Shown: piece after piece, positions 62,642 through 64,000 of the stretch
How the letters are laid out: each line of letters starts with the position of its first letter
How positions within the stretch are numbered: the first letter of the stretch is position 1
Assembly: GCF_001641265.1 (NCBI RefSeq)
Contig: NW_020167523.1
Location: 1,240,001 to 1,304,000, forward strand
Direction of reading: 5' to 3'
Source of the DNA: Pseudogymnoascus destructans
Taxonomy: Eukaryota > Ascomycota > Leotiomycetes > Thelebolales > Thelebolaceae
DNA: 64,000 nt
The notes under the pieces: generated by a model
Told to the model about the DNA's origin: nothing
What the model saw: only the letters and a program-made list of their open reading frames with translations
The model's database searches: none
Translations under genes and position numbers: made by a program

Positions 62642-64000
62642 GTCCACGGTTTTCTTCCCAAGATCGGGATTTCCTGAAGTTGTGGTGGAAAGATCCTGCA
62701 ACCGCGTCTCGACGCGATACGTGGTCTGGTGGGGGCACGCGAGAAGATATGTGTTGGAGTTTGTAAGAGGCGACGGAACAAATAATGTACAAACACACAA
62801 TGATCAAAATACCAGATCAAAGATACGACAGCAGTAACAGTAAGAAGAAGGTCAAGAAAGAGGTCGGGAAATAGAGGCCGCTTGCTGGGTTTTGAGGGAG
62901 GGCTAGAGTCGCGGTCACGAAAGATTGGAGCAGTGCGAGTTATGTGAGAAGCTGGGTCCAACACGGTACGCCCACCGCGCGCGTTTTTACGCTAGGAAGC
63001 GACGCTCCTCCCTGCGTACACTTTATACCTTTATACAGCTACTTAGCAATGTCAATCCAGGGATTAATGTGTATAAAGAAGTGAATTGGATTTGTGACGG
63101 CATCCGAGAAATTCCAGACATTATTGAATTGGCACTGGAAAGCCCCAATTGATGGCGTATCCTCCTGTTCTCTTCCGCCGAGATCGTGCACTTCTACCAT
63201 TTTTACAGCTTCCACGGTCCTGTCCTGTGTCTCTCCCTGGAGCTCCCTTTAGGATGCAAGCAGCAGGATTCACATTATAACTGTCATTAAGGGGCCCAGA
63301 CACCTACGCACATCTCCTGAGACGCATCTCAGATGTTCGTGATTCCACTGATTCCACTGATTCCACAGACTCAGACGCGCTTCGGCAACGCTCCACTCTC
63401 ATAGCCCCATCCTGCCCAACCTCCTGACCCAAAAAAGTCGCGATACCTACACATTTCCACGACACAATACTTTACATACCGATGCATTATACTCAATTCG
63501 TGCCCTTCCTCATGTGCGATGCAAGTGCCTCTCCGCTCCGTGTGCAGGGCGGTGAGGACCCCTAAGTGTTTCTACGCGCCGATGGGGCATATGCACGATT
63601 GAGACTTCATAACCAGCTATTAGACGTCTTACCTCTAGCGACCCATGGCCTGCAGTTGCGAACGGAAAACCTGTAGTTTGAGTGCCCAGAAGGTCTCGCG
63701 TGTCTGATTACTAGAAGACACTCCCGTAAGACATAATTATACCTTAATGCACGTCTGCTGGTGGACTGAGCTTTTTCATCGTTCGCGGTAGCTTTATGCC
63801 CCCCAGAGGGTCCCACTTTGCTCTTATTGAGCCTTTTCTGCGACGCGTCTTGAGCCGATATTACGCCTTGATATGGGCCCTGTGGTTGACGAAAGGAGGA
63901 TCTTAGGTCGCCTTCTCTCTGAGATTGCACGATAGTTGAGCCGGGCTATGAGGAGTAACCGTAATTGAAACGGTATTTTATATAGATATCGTCCCTGTCG
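62642..64000. other. terminal 1.36 kb without a recognised gene
   Basis: The left part (62642-62960) is the 5' UTR/promoter of the FHA gene. The rest contains only short frames without domains. A TTCCACTGA/TTCCACAGA repeat occurs near 63340-63370. Confidence 0.4.

Noticed and set aside
63607..63930. 107-aa minus-strand frame near the window end
   Set aside because: No domain, intron support or conserved-looking segment; probably chance.
1..64000. CRISPR arrays, bacterial operons or rRNA genes
   Set aside because: Repeats here are transposon or simple-sequence repeats; the window is clearly fungal nuclear DNA with spliceosomal introns.

Overview
The window is chromosomal DNA of a filamentous ascomycete (Pezizomycotina). 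The evidence is short spliceosomal introns (about 45-100 nt, GT/GC donors, CTAAC/CTGAC-type branch sites), fungus-restricted families (Set3-type PHD/SET protein, Ecm11 domain, DUF3292, Tda10-type kinase, two-dehydrogenase peroxisomal MFE) and fungal transposons (pogo/Fot1, chromodomain Ty3/gypsy, MULE with CCHC knuckle, crypton-like tyrosine recombinase). The class within Pezizomycotina cannot be fixed from the sequence.

Layout. 1-16752 is a gene-dense euchromatic block: V-ATPase subunit F (3' end only), NPC2-like lipid transfer protein, SET3, ALG7, SEH1, a membrane-inserted RBR ubiquitin ligase, an intron-containing tRNA-Leu(AAG), an Ecm11-domain protein and a Tda10/glycerate-kinase-type P-loop protein. 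About 17570-45000 is a transposon island. It begins with a pogo/Fot1 transposase cut off by a 936-bp LTR family arranged head-to-head. Inside one of those LTRs sits an intact 8.1-kb Ty3/gypsy element (gypsy-1, TSD GCTAG, LTRs identical by eye). Next come a deletion-derivative gypsy element (gypsy-2), a complete pogo element with one nonsense codon, a heavily mutated Tc1-like relic, an intact 7.1-kb gypsy element (gypsy-3, TSD ACCTC, LTRs identical by eye) and a decayed tyrosine-recombinase gene. 45333-54142 returns to host genes: the peroxisomal multifunctional beta-oxidation enzyme, a convergent long-chain acyl-CoA synthetase, and an Rkm5-like protein methyltransferase. 54547-56736 is a degenerate MULE. 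56966-62641 holds a DUF3292 membrane protein, a small unrecognised protein and an FHA-domain (Tos4/Plm2-like) protein. The last 1.3 kb shows no gene.

Most interesting result. Both intact gypsy elements carry, between pol and the 3' LTR and on the opposite strand, a spliced gene I do not recognise. Each N-terminal exon holds the same cysteine module (C-x2-C ... C ... K-C-x2-C-x5/6-C-V-P), and each first intron begins at exactly the same place, after the CVP triplet. The rest of the proteins and the LTRs differ, so this looks like a shared antisense accessory gene. Other points are the gag-pol junctions (a same-frame UGA in gypsy-3, a -1 frame change in gypsy-1), one CCHC-knuckle signature shared by pogo and MULE transposases, the acyl-CoA synthetase/MFE gene pair, a GC-AG intron, and a stop-free 63-nt intron.
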